64,000 nt of DNA from Piliocolobus tephrosceles (lineage: Eukaryota; Chordata; Mammalia; Primates; Cercopithecidae): assembly GCF_002776525.5 (NCBI RefSeq), contig NC_045441.1:66264650-66328649 (forward strand), given 5' to 3'. This document shows, in pieces, positions 24,221 to 36,457 of the stretch. Every line of letters starts with the position of its first letter. Positions within the stretch are counted from its first letter, which is position 1. The notes below the pieces were generated by a model, which saw nothing but the letters and a program-made list of their open reading frames with translations, ran no database searches and was not told the origin of the DNA. The translations under genes and the position numbers were made by a program.

Positions 24221-26595
24221 GTGAGTACATTTGCTCTGCCTGGACATCATCTCCTCGAGTGAGGAAAGGTTGATTTCATAGAATAGTCTTATTTGTAGAT
24301 GGAGACCTAAAATCCGATCCAGACTGTCTCTGTACATGTGATTTACATTTTCCTGTACTGTGTTTTTGAATGTTTAGGTTGTTCTAATTTCTTTAGTTTT
24401 AGAAAAACCTACCCTTGGAAAAAAATGAAGGACATTTTCCAAGTCTTCCACAATTTTCTTTCCACTGTAGTTTAATTTATTCATGTTTCCCATTTCTTCA
24501 GGGATTATTTTGAAGATTTCTACTAGTCTTTCATACTTACATCTTATTCATATTTATCCCCCTCTCCCCACATGTTAAGTCACTTTATTCCCATCTTATA
24601 ATGAGTTGCTTCCTTTGGGTATTTTTGTAAGTTACATTAATTGATTAAAAATAGATTTGCACTAAAATTAAGAAATCACAAGATATACAAACTAATTTTA
24701 CACCTCAAGCCTATTAATTTTAATGCTAACATAAAGAAAATCTTCATATATGGTTAATAGATATTGGAATGCAAAGCATTGATGATTAATGAGTTCTGGC
24801 CACTTAAAAAATTTCAGTTCACTCATCTTTGCAATTTTCACTTTATTCTGTTAATGCAGTACTGCCAATTAGAATGTTCTTATAGTGTACATGACGGTTA
24901 GTTTATAAAATCACCTAAGCAATTCTAAATCTGTAGCATATCTACCTGAGAAAATCTTACAATCCACGATATTCCTGATAGAGAAGAGTAGATATTACAA
25001 TCCCTTCATTTAAGATCTCCATTAATCCATCAATGTATCTCTTCTCCAACCTTTTCAGCTTGTACAGAATTACTGAAACTGTCAAGTGCATTAGACACAT
25101 TCCATTGTTGTGCATTTAATTAAATCTAATGTCTTACCTGGCTTCCATACCATTCAGGGCTTATAGGTTTTTTGTTTGTTTGTTTGTTTGTCATTAGCTA
25201 GCAGCTTCTTTGGTAATATGTTCGAGAATTTCCTTTCTCTCAGCTGTATTATTTGAAATTTAATACCATGTTTTAGTGCCACATATGCATATGATTTCTG
25301 AACTGTTTATGAATTTTGATAGTTACCTGAAATTTGCCACGTATAACATAGTCTATGACAGCTACCTTTGAAAGGTTAGTTACATGTTAGTTACACTAGA
25401 ACATTCTCCATACACAAAGGAAGTACTTTGTTTTTAAAGTTCTATTATTTTTAAGAAAATAAATTTTTGTGGTAGAGTCTGTTAATAAGAACACATAAAA
25501 CAAAATGATAGGTCTCAAATAAGATGACTGATATATGAAGAATGAGAATTTTGCTCATAAGCTTTTACTGATTATTGTGGTGAATGCAATACTCAATATT
25601 ATTTTTAATATAGAGGACAAGAGAAAGCATCTTTTCTCCCTCAATGTTGCCAAAGAAAATCACAGATATGAATATTTTGGAAGAGTTTTACTATATAAAT
25701 TTTATGTAGATTTAGTGTTTTTCATTTTAATTTGAGGCAGTGGTTAGTTTTTTGTTTTTGTTTTTATTGAGGAGGTTATATAGTTATTTTTAAGTATTGT
25801 TTTATTTATTTATGCATTTAGAACTCTTAATTTGGAACCAACATTTTATTAAAAGAATACATGTAGTTGACCCTAAATCATATTCAGACTCAAACCATAA
25901 AGAATTTGAAGATACCAAAATATATGTCTTGATTTTCTGACACATGTTATATGTATACATAGATACATATATTTGCTTATGTGTATGTATACATTTGCAT
26001 AGTAACATAAATTTTTGCATATGTATACAATATGCTGCCCAGCAAAGGCTGTTGCTTTTGGACAAATGATGCCATGATGGCCGAAGGCCTGACATGTATG
26101 ATGAAATAAATCTATTCTCTGGAAATAGACTAATCAGCCATTTAAGATTTAGATAAGAGACAAAATAGCATAAACTCATGGGCTTTTATTCCCATGCCTG
26201 CCAGCTGCTGTCATGCCTATACTTTGTAAAATATAGATCTCTTCCTTCTAGCAAATGACACCAAGCCATTTGGCAGTCATCAATTTGTCTTTAATATTTT
26301 TGTCATCTGGGAATTATTGTGAAAAATTTGAGTGAGGACTGATTTAATTAAGCATTTCCTGCTATGCCATGATAGAGGAGCCTTGGTTTTTCACATGCAT
26401 AATATTTCCTGTACTAATTGGCCTTTTATATTCCATGGTAAAAACAGTCGACTTGGACTTCTTCTTGATGTGGCTGATTGGATTGATTAGGGAGCAGTGG
26501 ATTTGAAATGAGGTTCTGTTAATGTCATTCTTTCTCTATAAAATTACAACCAGGACCAGGATTAGCTCTGAATTTGTGTACCTGTTTCCTTTCAG
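24221..26595 (+). other. DGKB: Intron D-E
   Basis: A 2.4-kb intron with no recognisable young repeat. There is a short GTTT run near 25170-25190 and AT-rich sequence at 25900-26030. A 125-residue antisense open frame at 25802-26179 is low complexity and has no support as a gene. Confidence 0.8.
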
Positions 26596-26684
26596 TCTGC
26601 AAGTACACAGTCCATGAGCGCTGTGTGGCTCGAGCACCGCCCTCTTGCATCAAGACCTATGTGAAGTCCAAAAAGAATGCTGAT
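26596..26684 (+). CDS. DGKB: DGKB exon E: C1 domain 1 end and inter-C1 linker
   Basis: An 89-bp exon. Two bases finish the split Phe codon, then 29 codons begin CKYTVHERCVARAPPSC and end ...KSKKNAD. With exon D this completes C1a: C-x2-C, then H after four residues, C-x2 spacing (HERC) and a final Cys after seven residues. All eight zinc ligands of the domain are present. The acceptor is cctttcag and the donor gtaagt. The next intron is only 83 bp. The linker residues KKNAD differ slightly from the human sequence as I recall it (RNTD at the same place), which would fit another primate; this is memory based. Confidence 0.96.
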
Positions 26685-26767
26685 GTAAGTTTGTGTGCAT
26701 GCTTGCTTTCTGAAAGTGGCCATTCTGTGGTGTGTCCTCTTACCACAATGATGTCATTCTGTTCTAG
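26685..26767 (+). other. DGKB: Intron E-F, 83-bp mini-intron
   Basis: Donor gtaagt after the Asp codon of exon E and acceptor tgttctag before the Val codon of exon F. The length is not a multiple of three, and there is no in-frame stop inside, so retention would shift the frame of exon F and reach a stop at about 26850-26852. Confidence 0.95.
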
Positions 26768-26884
26768 GTCATGCACCATTACTGGGTTGAAGGTAACTGC
26801 CCAACCAAGTGTGATAAGTGCCACAAAACTGTTAAATGTTACCAGGGCCTGACAGGACTGCATTGTGTTTGGTGTCAGATCACA
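26768..26884 (+). CDS. DGKB: DGKB exon F: most of C1 domain 2
   Basis: A 117-bp exon of 39 codons, phase 0-0, beginning VMHHYWVEGNCPTKCDKC and ending ...CVWCQIT. It holds the first His, the C-x2-C pair CDKC, the C-x2-C pair CVWC and the glycine-containing loop of C1b. The remaining ligands (His, Cys, Cys) are in exon G, so an intron of 9.4 kb splits this zinc domain four residues after the CVWC pair. The acceptor is tgttctag and the donor gtgagt. Skipping this exon would keep frame but destroy C1b. Confidence 0.97.
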
Positions 26885-27959
26885 GTGAGTAACAATTGGA
26901 AAACAAATCCCAGCATTCACCCACTTTGAAGACTGTGTATCTCATGTTCTCTGAAAGTCCTGCCCTAGAAGGGCTTCCTGAGATGCAGTGTAAGCATATA
27001 ACCATGGAACTTCTTATTTCAGCTTGTTTGCAAAGAGATAGTCTCAGGTTCAGATTTGTCCCCATAAAGTCCAGAATTTTAGAGCTGGTGACAATCTAAG
27101 AGATGATACCATGGTATGGTTTTTCAACTCTGTTCCATGGACTGCTAGAGGTTCCCAGGAAGGTAATCAGACGCCATGGCTAGGAGTAAGCAATGAGAAT
27201 AGGATACTGATTGGGTAGAACTTGTCTCTCCCTTTACTCCACAACCCTGTGTAATAAGGGTTTTCTGGTTTGCTTATTGTAAATTTATTTTAGTCATAAA
27301 ATCTATGGGCTTAAAAGGGTTAGAAAAATGAACAATGAGTTTCAGTGATTTAAGTATATAGTGAAGACTCTAAGACCAAAAAAGTTAAGCAAATTGTCCT
27401 TGACCACGTGACTAGATGAAAGTGCAAGTAGGCCGTGTTTTATGTAGGTCTTGATGCTTCTAAAAATTCATCTTACCCTTCTTCCCAACATATTGTTGCC
27501 TTCCTGTTTCAGTTAAATCATACGTTGGGGTATAAGAGAGACTGATGTAAATGCTAGTCTTGATGGTGTTCACAATTAAGTAAGAAGAGATAAATTGGTC
27601 TTTTCTGGGACACTTTGGAATTTCACCTGGCTTGAATGACTGTCAAATCTAGCTTGAAAAAATTTTTGGAATGAATGCGGTTGTTAGATGGTACTTCTAC
27701 AGTTAGACGTGTAATTTCTGGAAGTTAATTAGAATCACACATTTTCAATAATAGCTATTTTTGATAATGTAGTACAAAATATTTATGGGGCTGGAGTTTT
27801 CCAGCATAGAGTGAGTATTCACATTGCAGGACTAAAGGTTTTACTTCTGTCAGAATAAAAAAGTAGGAGGCTCTGAATCAGTTAAGCAAATAACTGTCTC
27901 CACTGGGTCTCCAAGTGCCCCACCCTCAACCCAGGGATTAAACAATTCTCTTAAATGCT

Positions 27960-28028
27960 CTCTCTTTCTCTCTGTCTCTCTCACACACACACATGCACAC
28001 ACACTCACACACATGCGCACACTCACAC
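27960..28028. repeat. CT/CA-rich simple repeat
   Basis: tctctttctctctgtctctc followed by imperfect CA repeats with atgc interruptions. Confidence 0.88.
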
Positions 28029-29697
28029 GGGATGAAGAGAAAAACAACTTTCTTTTCAAAAATACAATTAAGTACTTTCTTTTAAATGAACAAATTTTCT
28101 GTAATCATTTTCAGCTATTAGTTAAATTATGTTTACATTTGAAATTTTCCCAATTATGAAAGATAGCTTTTTAAAAGTGTTTGGTTCGTATAATAAAATG
28201 TCTAACGATGATTCAAATTTTACACACGAAGTACTCAAACATTGAATTCTCAGTTTTAAGAAGACCATAACTACTTCATTTTTAAAACAGTCATGTACAT
28301 TTTTTAAAATCAGGTGTCTTTTTTTTGCTAAGCATTTACAAAAATATGTAGGTTTTGTTTCAAACCTCGTGGGAGCTTCCTCTTATTTTTTTCATATAGT
28401 GAATATTTCACTGGTTATATCTTAACTTTAACATAAGCTGAGATTAGAGAATGTTAGAAATAATTTCTTCTTTATATCTCCAATTGTTTTCCTATTCTTC
28501 ATAAGTTACAAACATATTGTCTTAGATTTATTATTCATATTGTCTTTTTTATTTCTTAAAAAATCAATATTTTTAAGTGTGTACTCAGTTTGAACACTCT
28601 AAAAACATGCATTGCTGACTTTTCTAATGGAAAAGCTTTCAAAGCTGTTAGAATTTTCTGTACTTAAATCCTCTCATTCTTTCTCTATTTAATCTCCATG
28701 AAATCTGTCTTCTACCCTTTCCAGCCATGGAAACCACTGTCCTCAAAGTTACCATTGCTAGTGGTCTCTTATTGGTACACAAAGCGTCTTAAAATTCTTC
28801 CTTTTCTTGTTTTGTATTCCATTTTGTTTTTCTCATTGTTTTCCTTTTTGTTTTAACGGTTCTTCTTATCTGGTACTCCAGAAACCAAACCTAGCCCTAC
28901 CATTCATAAGTTACGCATTTTTCTTTGGTCTTGATCCTGACCCTAGCCTTACAAGAAAAGAGGCACTTTCTTTTACAGGAAAAAGGATATCACTTTTCAG
29001 TAAACTGTACTTTTAAAAATCTAAATATCGTATGTCCCAAATCAGATAAGACAATATACCCTTAACATTTTATTCTTACACTAAATATCATTGAATAGCT
29101 GAATGTGATTTTGTTTGTCATTATGGCAAAGCACAACATAAACAGCAAATGTCTTAAATCCCCAAGTTCAAAATTATTAATAAATAAATCAATTAATCAA
29201 TCTGACATTTCTACTTAGGAAACAAGGCTAACCAGGGATCTCTGATGGAGTTAAGGCAGAGTCAGAAAGAAAAAGGAAAAAGCTCCCCTCTTACTAAGCT
29301 CTCTAAAGTCCTGAGACTTTTAGCCATCCTCAGCGTCATTTTCTATAAACCATGAGTTCCAGGGGTCTTATGGGTGTGCAAATTTTAAAAAGTTATCATA
29401 TATCCAGGAGACCATATCAGTTTCTCAAAAGTCACTTCAGCCTCTGTCCGGTTCTGGATTTTTAGTTTTAAGCAATTTTAGGGACACATTTACTTAATTA
29501 TTGATTTTGTGCCTTGGTTAAACAGGATATATTTACCTCAGCACATTTATATATTTAGTAGTATTTGTAGTTTTCTATTGAGCCATTGCATGAAAATTTC
29601 AGCATAAAATTGATCTGCTCTTGACTGATGGGTATCTACTACTACTGCTTGCCTTTAAACAACTGAATGTACTTTCTTTTGCTCTTACACTTTCCAG

Positions 29698-29913
29698 AAA
29701 GTACTATGAACATAACAAAGAGCTAGCAGAAGTTATGGAAGTAATGGGATATGGCACTGCCAGTGCCGGCTTCAGAAAGGCCTATCTGAATGGGTTCCAT
29801 GAAGAATATATTATAGAGAGAAACAGAAAGAATGAAGCTTGGCTTTCTTTCCGGGTTTGTTCAAAAGCCATTACTTCCTTTTATATATTACTTTTGGAAA
29901 TGACTTGACTGTT
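29698..29913 (+). other. Exon-like segment in the F-G intron (unconfirmed)
   Basis: This 216-bp stretch has a strong acceptor-like left edge (cttttgctcttacactttccag, quoted in part) and a consensus donor gtaagt on the right at 29914. An open frame starting at an ATG at 29621 crosses the acceptor and ends in a stop at 29906-29908; residues encoded from 29696 (KYYEHNKELAEVMEV..., then GYGTASAGFRKAYLNGF) look protein-like, but I do not recognise the family. That frame needs a phase-2 junction, which no DGKB exon here provides. In the phase-0 frame coming from exon F the segment reads three codons and then TGA. It could be a poison exon, a decayed pseudogene fragment, or chance. A second, weaker donor (gtttgt) is at 29855. 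Confidence 0.3.
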
Positions 29914-29954
29914 GTAAGTCAGACTAACGAGATTCTTAAGATTGTCTCCTCACT

Positions 29955-30140
29955 TACTGGTTGTGCCATCTTGGGCCGTTTATGTAACCAGTTTGGACAA
30001 ATTTCCTAATGTGTCAAGTGGAGTTAATGGTACCTAAGTTACTAGATTGTTATGAGGATTAAAGGGGCTAAAAAAATCTCTGTAGATATGTTTAGGACAA
30101 GGCCTCATATATATTAGTGCTCAGTAAGTAACAATTATAT
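29955..30140 (+). repeat. MIR relic, sense
   Basis: Forward MIR order: ccatcttgggccgtttatgt, gttaatggtacctaagttac, ttgttatgaggattaaaggg, ttagtgctcagtaagtaac. It begins just after the candidate donor at 29914. Confidence 0.72.
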
Positions 30141-30479
30141 CTGTGAGTATTATGAAATACTATTTGGGTGCATATAACCAACCCCTGTTTTCCAGAGGGC
30201 ACTCCATGAAGAACTTATGTCATTTCTGTCTCACCTGTAGAAGGATCGATAGTTGCCCAGTCTGATTCAGAACAGCACCTGCATGCACTCAAAAAAACAT
30301 CCAGAATCCTGTGGTCCTGAATCTCACTAAATCCTAAGCCAAACTGACTGATTTTCATTCCCAAAGACTATTACTACAACTCTCTCATTCTATCAGACCT
30401 GGTATTGTCATGCTTCCAGTCATTGGGAAAAAAGTTAGAAGTCAATTTTTTTTTTTTTTTTACTTTTGTCTTTTACCTT

Positions 30480-31230
30480 TATCTCATGTACACAACCTGT
30501 CAGTGAGTCTTGTCATTTCCTACTTAAAATATCTCTCTCAGATTTGAGGTTTTGTCTCCACATTCGCAGCCCTAGTGCAAGCTCTTAGCACCTCTTGACT
30601 AGATTAGAGTCAAAATCTCTTGGATCATCTCCCTAACAGAAGGTACTTTTCCTATAATGCAGGCTGCATACCACCTCCAGAAAGATCTTCTGAAAATACT
30701 GGTTTGTTATATGCCTTCTTTAGCAATCTATAATAGTTATGTGATAATAAATGCAGCCCTCAACATCCCTTGCCTCAACTTGTTTTTTAGTAGAAATCAG
30801 AACCAAACCTAAACATAACTGTATATAATATTCCTCTTCTACAGACACCCTCTGCCATAGCTGTGTATTTCTGTTGACAGTCCCTTGAGGAGGTCATGTT
30901 TCCCTCATGCCTACTATTTTGTTCATCCCCTTCCCTTGAATGCACGTATCTTAAATTCTAATCATACCTTAAGAACCAAGTTAGGTTACTTGTCTTCCTT
31001 GAAATTTTTTTTGACACTAATATATCTTGATTCGGAATAGTTTCTGTACTTATATTCCACATCCAAAGGAGAAACTCAAATGCTCTCCATTAGTTTCACA
31101 CTGCAGGCTAACATTGTTTGCAATGTTAACTATAGTCCGCTCCTGTTGCTTGTCCATATCACACATTTTTTCCTAATCACCTGAAGTTCTTGACAAAGTA
31201 CTGAGTATAGAGAAGTCTTCAGTAAGATCA
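30480..31230 (+). repeat. Probable L2 relic, sense
   Basis: Low-identity resemblance to L2 in order: agccctagtgcaagctctta, ataatgcaggctgcatacca, ccttaagaaccaagttaggt, gacaaagtactgagtataga. Assigned by order of landmarks only. Confidence 0.4.
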
Positions 31231-32789
31231 CTTTAATCTTTGATATGCTCTTCTTACAGTAGAATATTAAATTTCAAACATATGTCCTATTTAAGTTTTG
31301 TTTTATAATATCATCCTGTAATACTCAAATCTCCATCAGATATGCAAGTAAGCTTAAACAAACACTTAAGAATCCATTTTCCCACCCATATTTCAGTTCA
31401 CACTTGTGGCTTCTTGATGTACTTTTTGGCCATCTTGTAGACATAAAATTAGGCTCTTAGAATGAAATTTTCTTTTCATTTGTAAATCTAGCCACTTCAA
31501 AACTAAAAATACGAAAAGCTTAGGAAAAGTCAATGGAAAACTGCCTTCTGATATTTAGGCAACCAGTCTCTGTCTTTCATATTTCAATTCTCTGTGACAG
31601 GCAAAATATTTGCCTCAGTTATCTTTTCTGTCTTGATTACTAACATCCTTAATATCCCACTGCTTATGCCTGTTCATTTCTTCTGAAAGTGTGTTTTCTT
31701 GACCTTCTTTGTAGAACATGTTGTGAATCATTGCTGGTCAAGGTAAGTTGTCACTGGTCAGGCAGGACTCACAAGGTTGGGAAGTCGAGACATTTTGTTT
31801 AGGCTTGAAAAAAGAACACCTATTTCATAGAAATGATTTACTAACTTTTGCTATGATCTAGAGATAGTATTATTTATTAAGATACTAAATTCCTAGCAGT
31901 AATATTTAAAAGTTTCCAATGCCATGGAAACATTTCTGCTTCAGTAAATGCCAGTCTTAGGAAGTACCCCAAAACTGCGAAATATTAGGGGCCAGTGTAA
32001 CAGGTAAACCAATAAATATGTGCCTCCAAATCAAGCCTTCAAATTTTTCTTTAGAAGAGTAGTTTATTTCTCTTCTTATTTTCCTCTAAATTCCTATGAA
32101 CACTTACTTTCTAATTTTCCTCCTTTTGACTTCTTAGATTTCATTTTCTTCTCTGACCAGCAAAGCCACTCTTTACTCAACTCCACCCATAACTATATGC
32201 CGGCACACATGCACACAGACATCCACACACTTTCTTTTTCTTTTTATCTTGAGACAGCTTTTTCTAATAAACATAGATCTGGCTCTAAATTAGGTGCTAC
32301 TGGAAGTTGTCATAAACTCTGAAATTATTTCCAAGTGTTTAATTCACTTCCAGGAAAAGCTGGTTTCTATTATATGACTTTGCTACATATGGCACTGAAT
32401 CTCTTAACATGAATGGGAATTTCTGGCTGTATATTTAAAAATGAGCTAAGGATTTCTATGCCTTAGCTTGAAAAAAATACAAAGATAATTGAACAAAAAG
32501 TTTTTTTTCTTAAATTTTAATTAGTAAACAATCCCTTTTCTCTGGTGCGCTATTAGTTATTTTACTCAAGGGACAGCATCTTCAATGCTTTAGTTTATTT
32601 CTATTCTTGATGAGAATCTCTGTGTTTAGGATTTTGCTGATTCGGGATACAGGTTATCTTTAAAACAATAGTCAGTCTTCAGCATCTTATTTACACTGAG
32701 AAGGACTCAGCTGTGTCCTTTACTTATATTCTTGTCCATGAAATATGGTAACAAGTTTAAGCAACTTTTTATTGTTGATGATATTTACT

Positions 32790-33310
32790 TATTTATTTTT
32801 TTATTTTTAATTTTTGTGGTTACTTAGTAGGTATATACATTTATGAGGCACATGAGATGTTTTGATACAGGAATGCAATGTAAAATAAGCACATCATGGA
32901 GAATGGGCTATCCATCCTTTCAAGCATTTATCCTTTGAGTTACAAACAATCCAATTATCCTCTTTAAGTTGTTTTAAAATGTGCAATTAAATTATTACTG
33001 ACTGTAGTCACCCTGTTATGCTATCAAATAGTAGGTTTTATTCATTCTTTCAAACTATAAAAAGCTTTTTATTGAAGGAAAATGTACATACAGAAAAGCA
33101 TTTATATCTAAACGGCAGAGCTCGATGAATTTTCCCCAAATGAATATTCTATAAGCAGTACCTGATAAGGAAACAAAATATTATCAGTATCTTAAAGAAA
33201 AAAAAAATTGTAGCTTTTGAATCCTATTGTATAATTTTGTTGATTTTTGCTCTTTAAAATAGACTTTATGATTTAGAGCAATTTTAAGTTCACAGCAAAA
33301 ATGATGTTTG
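32790..33310 (-). mobile_element. Old L1 (L1M) 3' end fragments, antisense
   Basis: Antisense of L1M 3' UTR motifs: gtatatacatttatgaggca, catgagatgttttgatacag, then agctcgatgaattttcccca and gagcaattttaagttcacag. Probably two overlapping old fragments. Edges are approximate. Confidence 0.65.
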
Positions 33311-34376
33311 CTTTTACACTTTATAGGTAGTCCTGAAAACGATGTGTATTTTTCACACTGGCTTTCACATTGTATATTTTTTCCTCAAGTATACCTCCAA
33401 GAAATATGATGCATAAACTAAACCTGTCATACAAATTTGACTCACAACTTGTAAAGTGATCCGTACTCCCAACATGATGCCCTCAGTTTTAACACTCTTG
33501 GCTACAAGCAATGTCATAATGTTGATGGTTATGCAAATGTATTTATTAGCTGCCAGATTCTAGTCTTAATACAAGCATAAGGTATTACTGCATATTAGCA
33601 ACTATAGTCTTCTTGGTTAGGAGAATTTTCTTGCATTGTGTGACTCTGTTTAACAGATGATATTATGACTGCCTAGACAAAACTCAGGGATCTGGACCAC
33701 AGTGGCAATCAAACCGGGAAATCCTATACTAGCTTTATTTGACTCTGCAAAGGCCAGAATTTCATGGGATCGATTGTCAGTACCTATGCTCTGAAACTCC
33801 CAAACCCTGATATATAGAGTTGTCCCTTCACACACTCTGGTAAGCTCATCTATTGAATGATTCTATCTGAGTCTTCGATTCTTTCCTTTCATCTAGGAAA
33901 CTAGTCTAAATGCTCCCAAATTATCATTAAATTAGTTTTATTTTGCCATCCTTTCTTACATTAGTAACCCTCAAATAACTATACAGAGAGCTTAGTCGTC
34001 CCTTACCATATCAGTTGCACATTGTTGGAAACACATGGATGGAGGCGTAGAGGAGGCTGAGGCCTCTGACTGTGCATCTGTAGTCAGTGTTGGCATGAGA
34101 CTCAGTATGTCCTGCCCCTGTGGCCTTCAGAGTCACATGTTTAGCTTTGCACTGTAATCAAGAGTAATATTTCAATACTTTCTTGCTGTAAACACAAATA
34201 GATTTTTAACTTGGATCTGTTTTTTGTAGAGAGTTCTTAGAGTCTGTTTTCTCAGTTTTAAGAAAGTTGCCCAAGATTAAAGAGTAAAAACTCTTTCTCT
34301 GTGACATCCATGGTGCAGCAGAATCTTAAGATCCATAGTCTTTCTTTGGTTTTAGTGCAGTTTTCATAGTACTGGG

Positions 34377-34822
34377 TTTATTAGTTTCCTAGGGCTGCTG
34401 TAACAAAATGCCATGAAATAGGTGCCTAAAACAATAAGAATGTATTCACTCATAGCTCTGGAGGCTAGAATTCCAAATGTCAGCAGGTTATCCTCCCTCT
34501 GAAGGCTTTCTGGAATAATCCTTTTCTGCTTCTTCCTAGCTTCTGGTGGTTTCCAGCAATCTTGGAATTCTTTATCTTATAGTGCATCACTCAGATCTTG
34601 ACCTGTGTTATCAGATGACCTTCTCCTCTCTGTGTCATTGTCTCTCTTTCCAGATTCTCCTCTTCTTATAAGGACACCAGTCATTGGATTAGGGTCCAGC
34701 TAAACCAACATATTAATTTAAATACATCGAGAAAGGCCCTATTTCCAATTAAGTTCACATTCAAAGGTCCCAGAAGTTAGGACTTCAGCATATCCTTTGG
34801 GGGGAATTGATCCATCCCAACA
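34377..34822 (-). mobile_element. MLT1-family LTR (ERVL-MaLR), antisense
   Basis: About 445 bp. In reverse orientation it ends in the MLT1 signature (attagtttcctagggctgct) and contains ccttataagaagagg and the gaagtcctaac region. I saw no target-site duplication. An ancient mammalian LTR without coding sequence. Confidence 0.8.
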
Positions 34823-36316
34823 CTTGATAATCTATTAACTCTAAATCCAAACATCCATGGCCATGGCATACTCTAAGAAAGTTAATTACTAAGTCCAATA
34901 TATTAAGAATACATTTTAAATCAGTCACTAATTTTATTTTGAGGAAACTATGCATTTTAATTTGCTCTAAGTATCAATTTATTTAGTTCTATTGTGCATT
35001 TAACTCCTTCTCTATCTTCAATACTTCTTGACTCTTGACAAAGACCAGTAGTGCCTAATATGATTAAATCACTTTTTTATAGAGAAGTTTATATGCCCCT
35101 GAGAAGCAGAGCTGCTAATTATGGATGAATGTGTTAAGATACTTTTATTTCATGTAATGTAACCTAATGTGCATTAATTATAGTACAAGTCACCTTCACT
35201 CCAATGCAGGGAGCCAGCATGACAACAGTTTTAGATTCTAGGATGGCAGAAATACCTCTTTGATACTATTCTGTTACTAAAAATGAATCAACACTCATTA
35301 GACTCCTATGCTTAGTTGATAATTAACTGCTCACAAAGGTATGTATGTTGTGGAAATTAATGCAGCCAAGGCTTAAATGGGGTAGCTTTTGATTCAAAAT
35401 GAAAAAATAATATGGCTCTTTCTTGTTTTGAACATGACATGTTGTCTTATTGAAATGTATTTTTTTTTATAAAGTATGAATAGTTCATATGAAATTGATG
35501 CATAGTACAGAAGGGAGAAATCTCTAGATGCCTTCAAGCAAGTATTATTTTACCAAATCTGTGTAATTCCTTAAAAGACTAACACTTCAGTTTTAAAACA
35601 TCACTATTTAAAACACCATGTTATAACACCTTCATCTAAACTTATGACCAGGTTAATAAAAATACTAGTTTTGGATCATACATATTAAAAAATAAATAGG
35701 ACACTGTATGATTATATACTAACTTAATGTTGAGCTGACAAATACAATATACAGATAAATTTTTATAATCATAATCATCTTCTTTTATTTATATCCTGCT
35801 CCTACTGAGATGAATCTCTGGTTACATTTACATATTGAATTACAAAGTTAAAACTAATGATGGGATCAATTATGCCCCATACTGAGCTGTGCACTTTGGA
35901 ATGACTTTGAGAAAACAGGAGGGTCAAAAAAAAAAAAAAAAAAAAGCGTACACAGGCACAGTGGTTTCAAGATTATGCTAACAGATAAGCAAAGGAAGAA
36001 CTGTAATGGACAATAATTTGTGTTTGTCAAAGAAATCAGGCTTCTTTGGTGCAAAACCTAAAGTACATTTTTAATATAAACATTTCTGAAAATTACAAAA
36101 TGTATAGAATAGGTCACAGAAGCTGCTGAATGGTTTATTTAGGGTACATATATAAGGACAAATGTATTATGAATTGTTGTATGACTGTTTATTTGTTCTT
36201 ATAATTTCTTTATTGTACTTTTAATGTGTTTGCTGTATCTCGATTGAAATATAGTTTCCCCCATGTTAGGCGTTGTCATGTAGAATTTGACACTATCCCC
36301 CTTTCTCTTTTTCTAG

Positions 36317-36457
<141 letters not shown>

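Larger units (their letters stand above)
26885..36316 (+). other. DGKB: Intron F-G
   Basis: A 9.4-kb intron holding a CT/CA-rich simple repeat (27960-28028), the exon-like segment at 29698-29913, a MIR (29955-30140), a probable L2 relic (30480-31230), an antisense old L1 3' end (32790-33310) and an antisense MLT1 LTR (34377-34822). No Alu is present. Bases 28030-29600, 31240-32780, 33320-34370 and 34830-36300 hold nothing I recognise. Confidence 0.8.

Noticed and set aside
25802..26179. 125-residue antisense open frame in intron D-E
   Set aside because: AT-rich, no homology I recognise, no splice or promoter context; about what chance gives in 64 kb.
26574..26852. 92-residue open frame across exons E and F
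   Set aside because: It is exon E read through the 83-bp intron into a shifted exon F frame; the spliced form is the real coding sequence.
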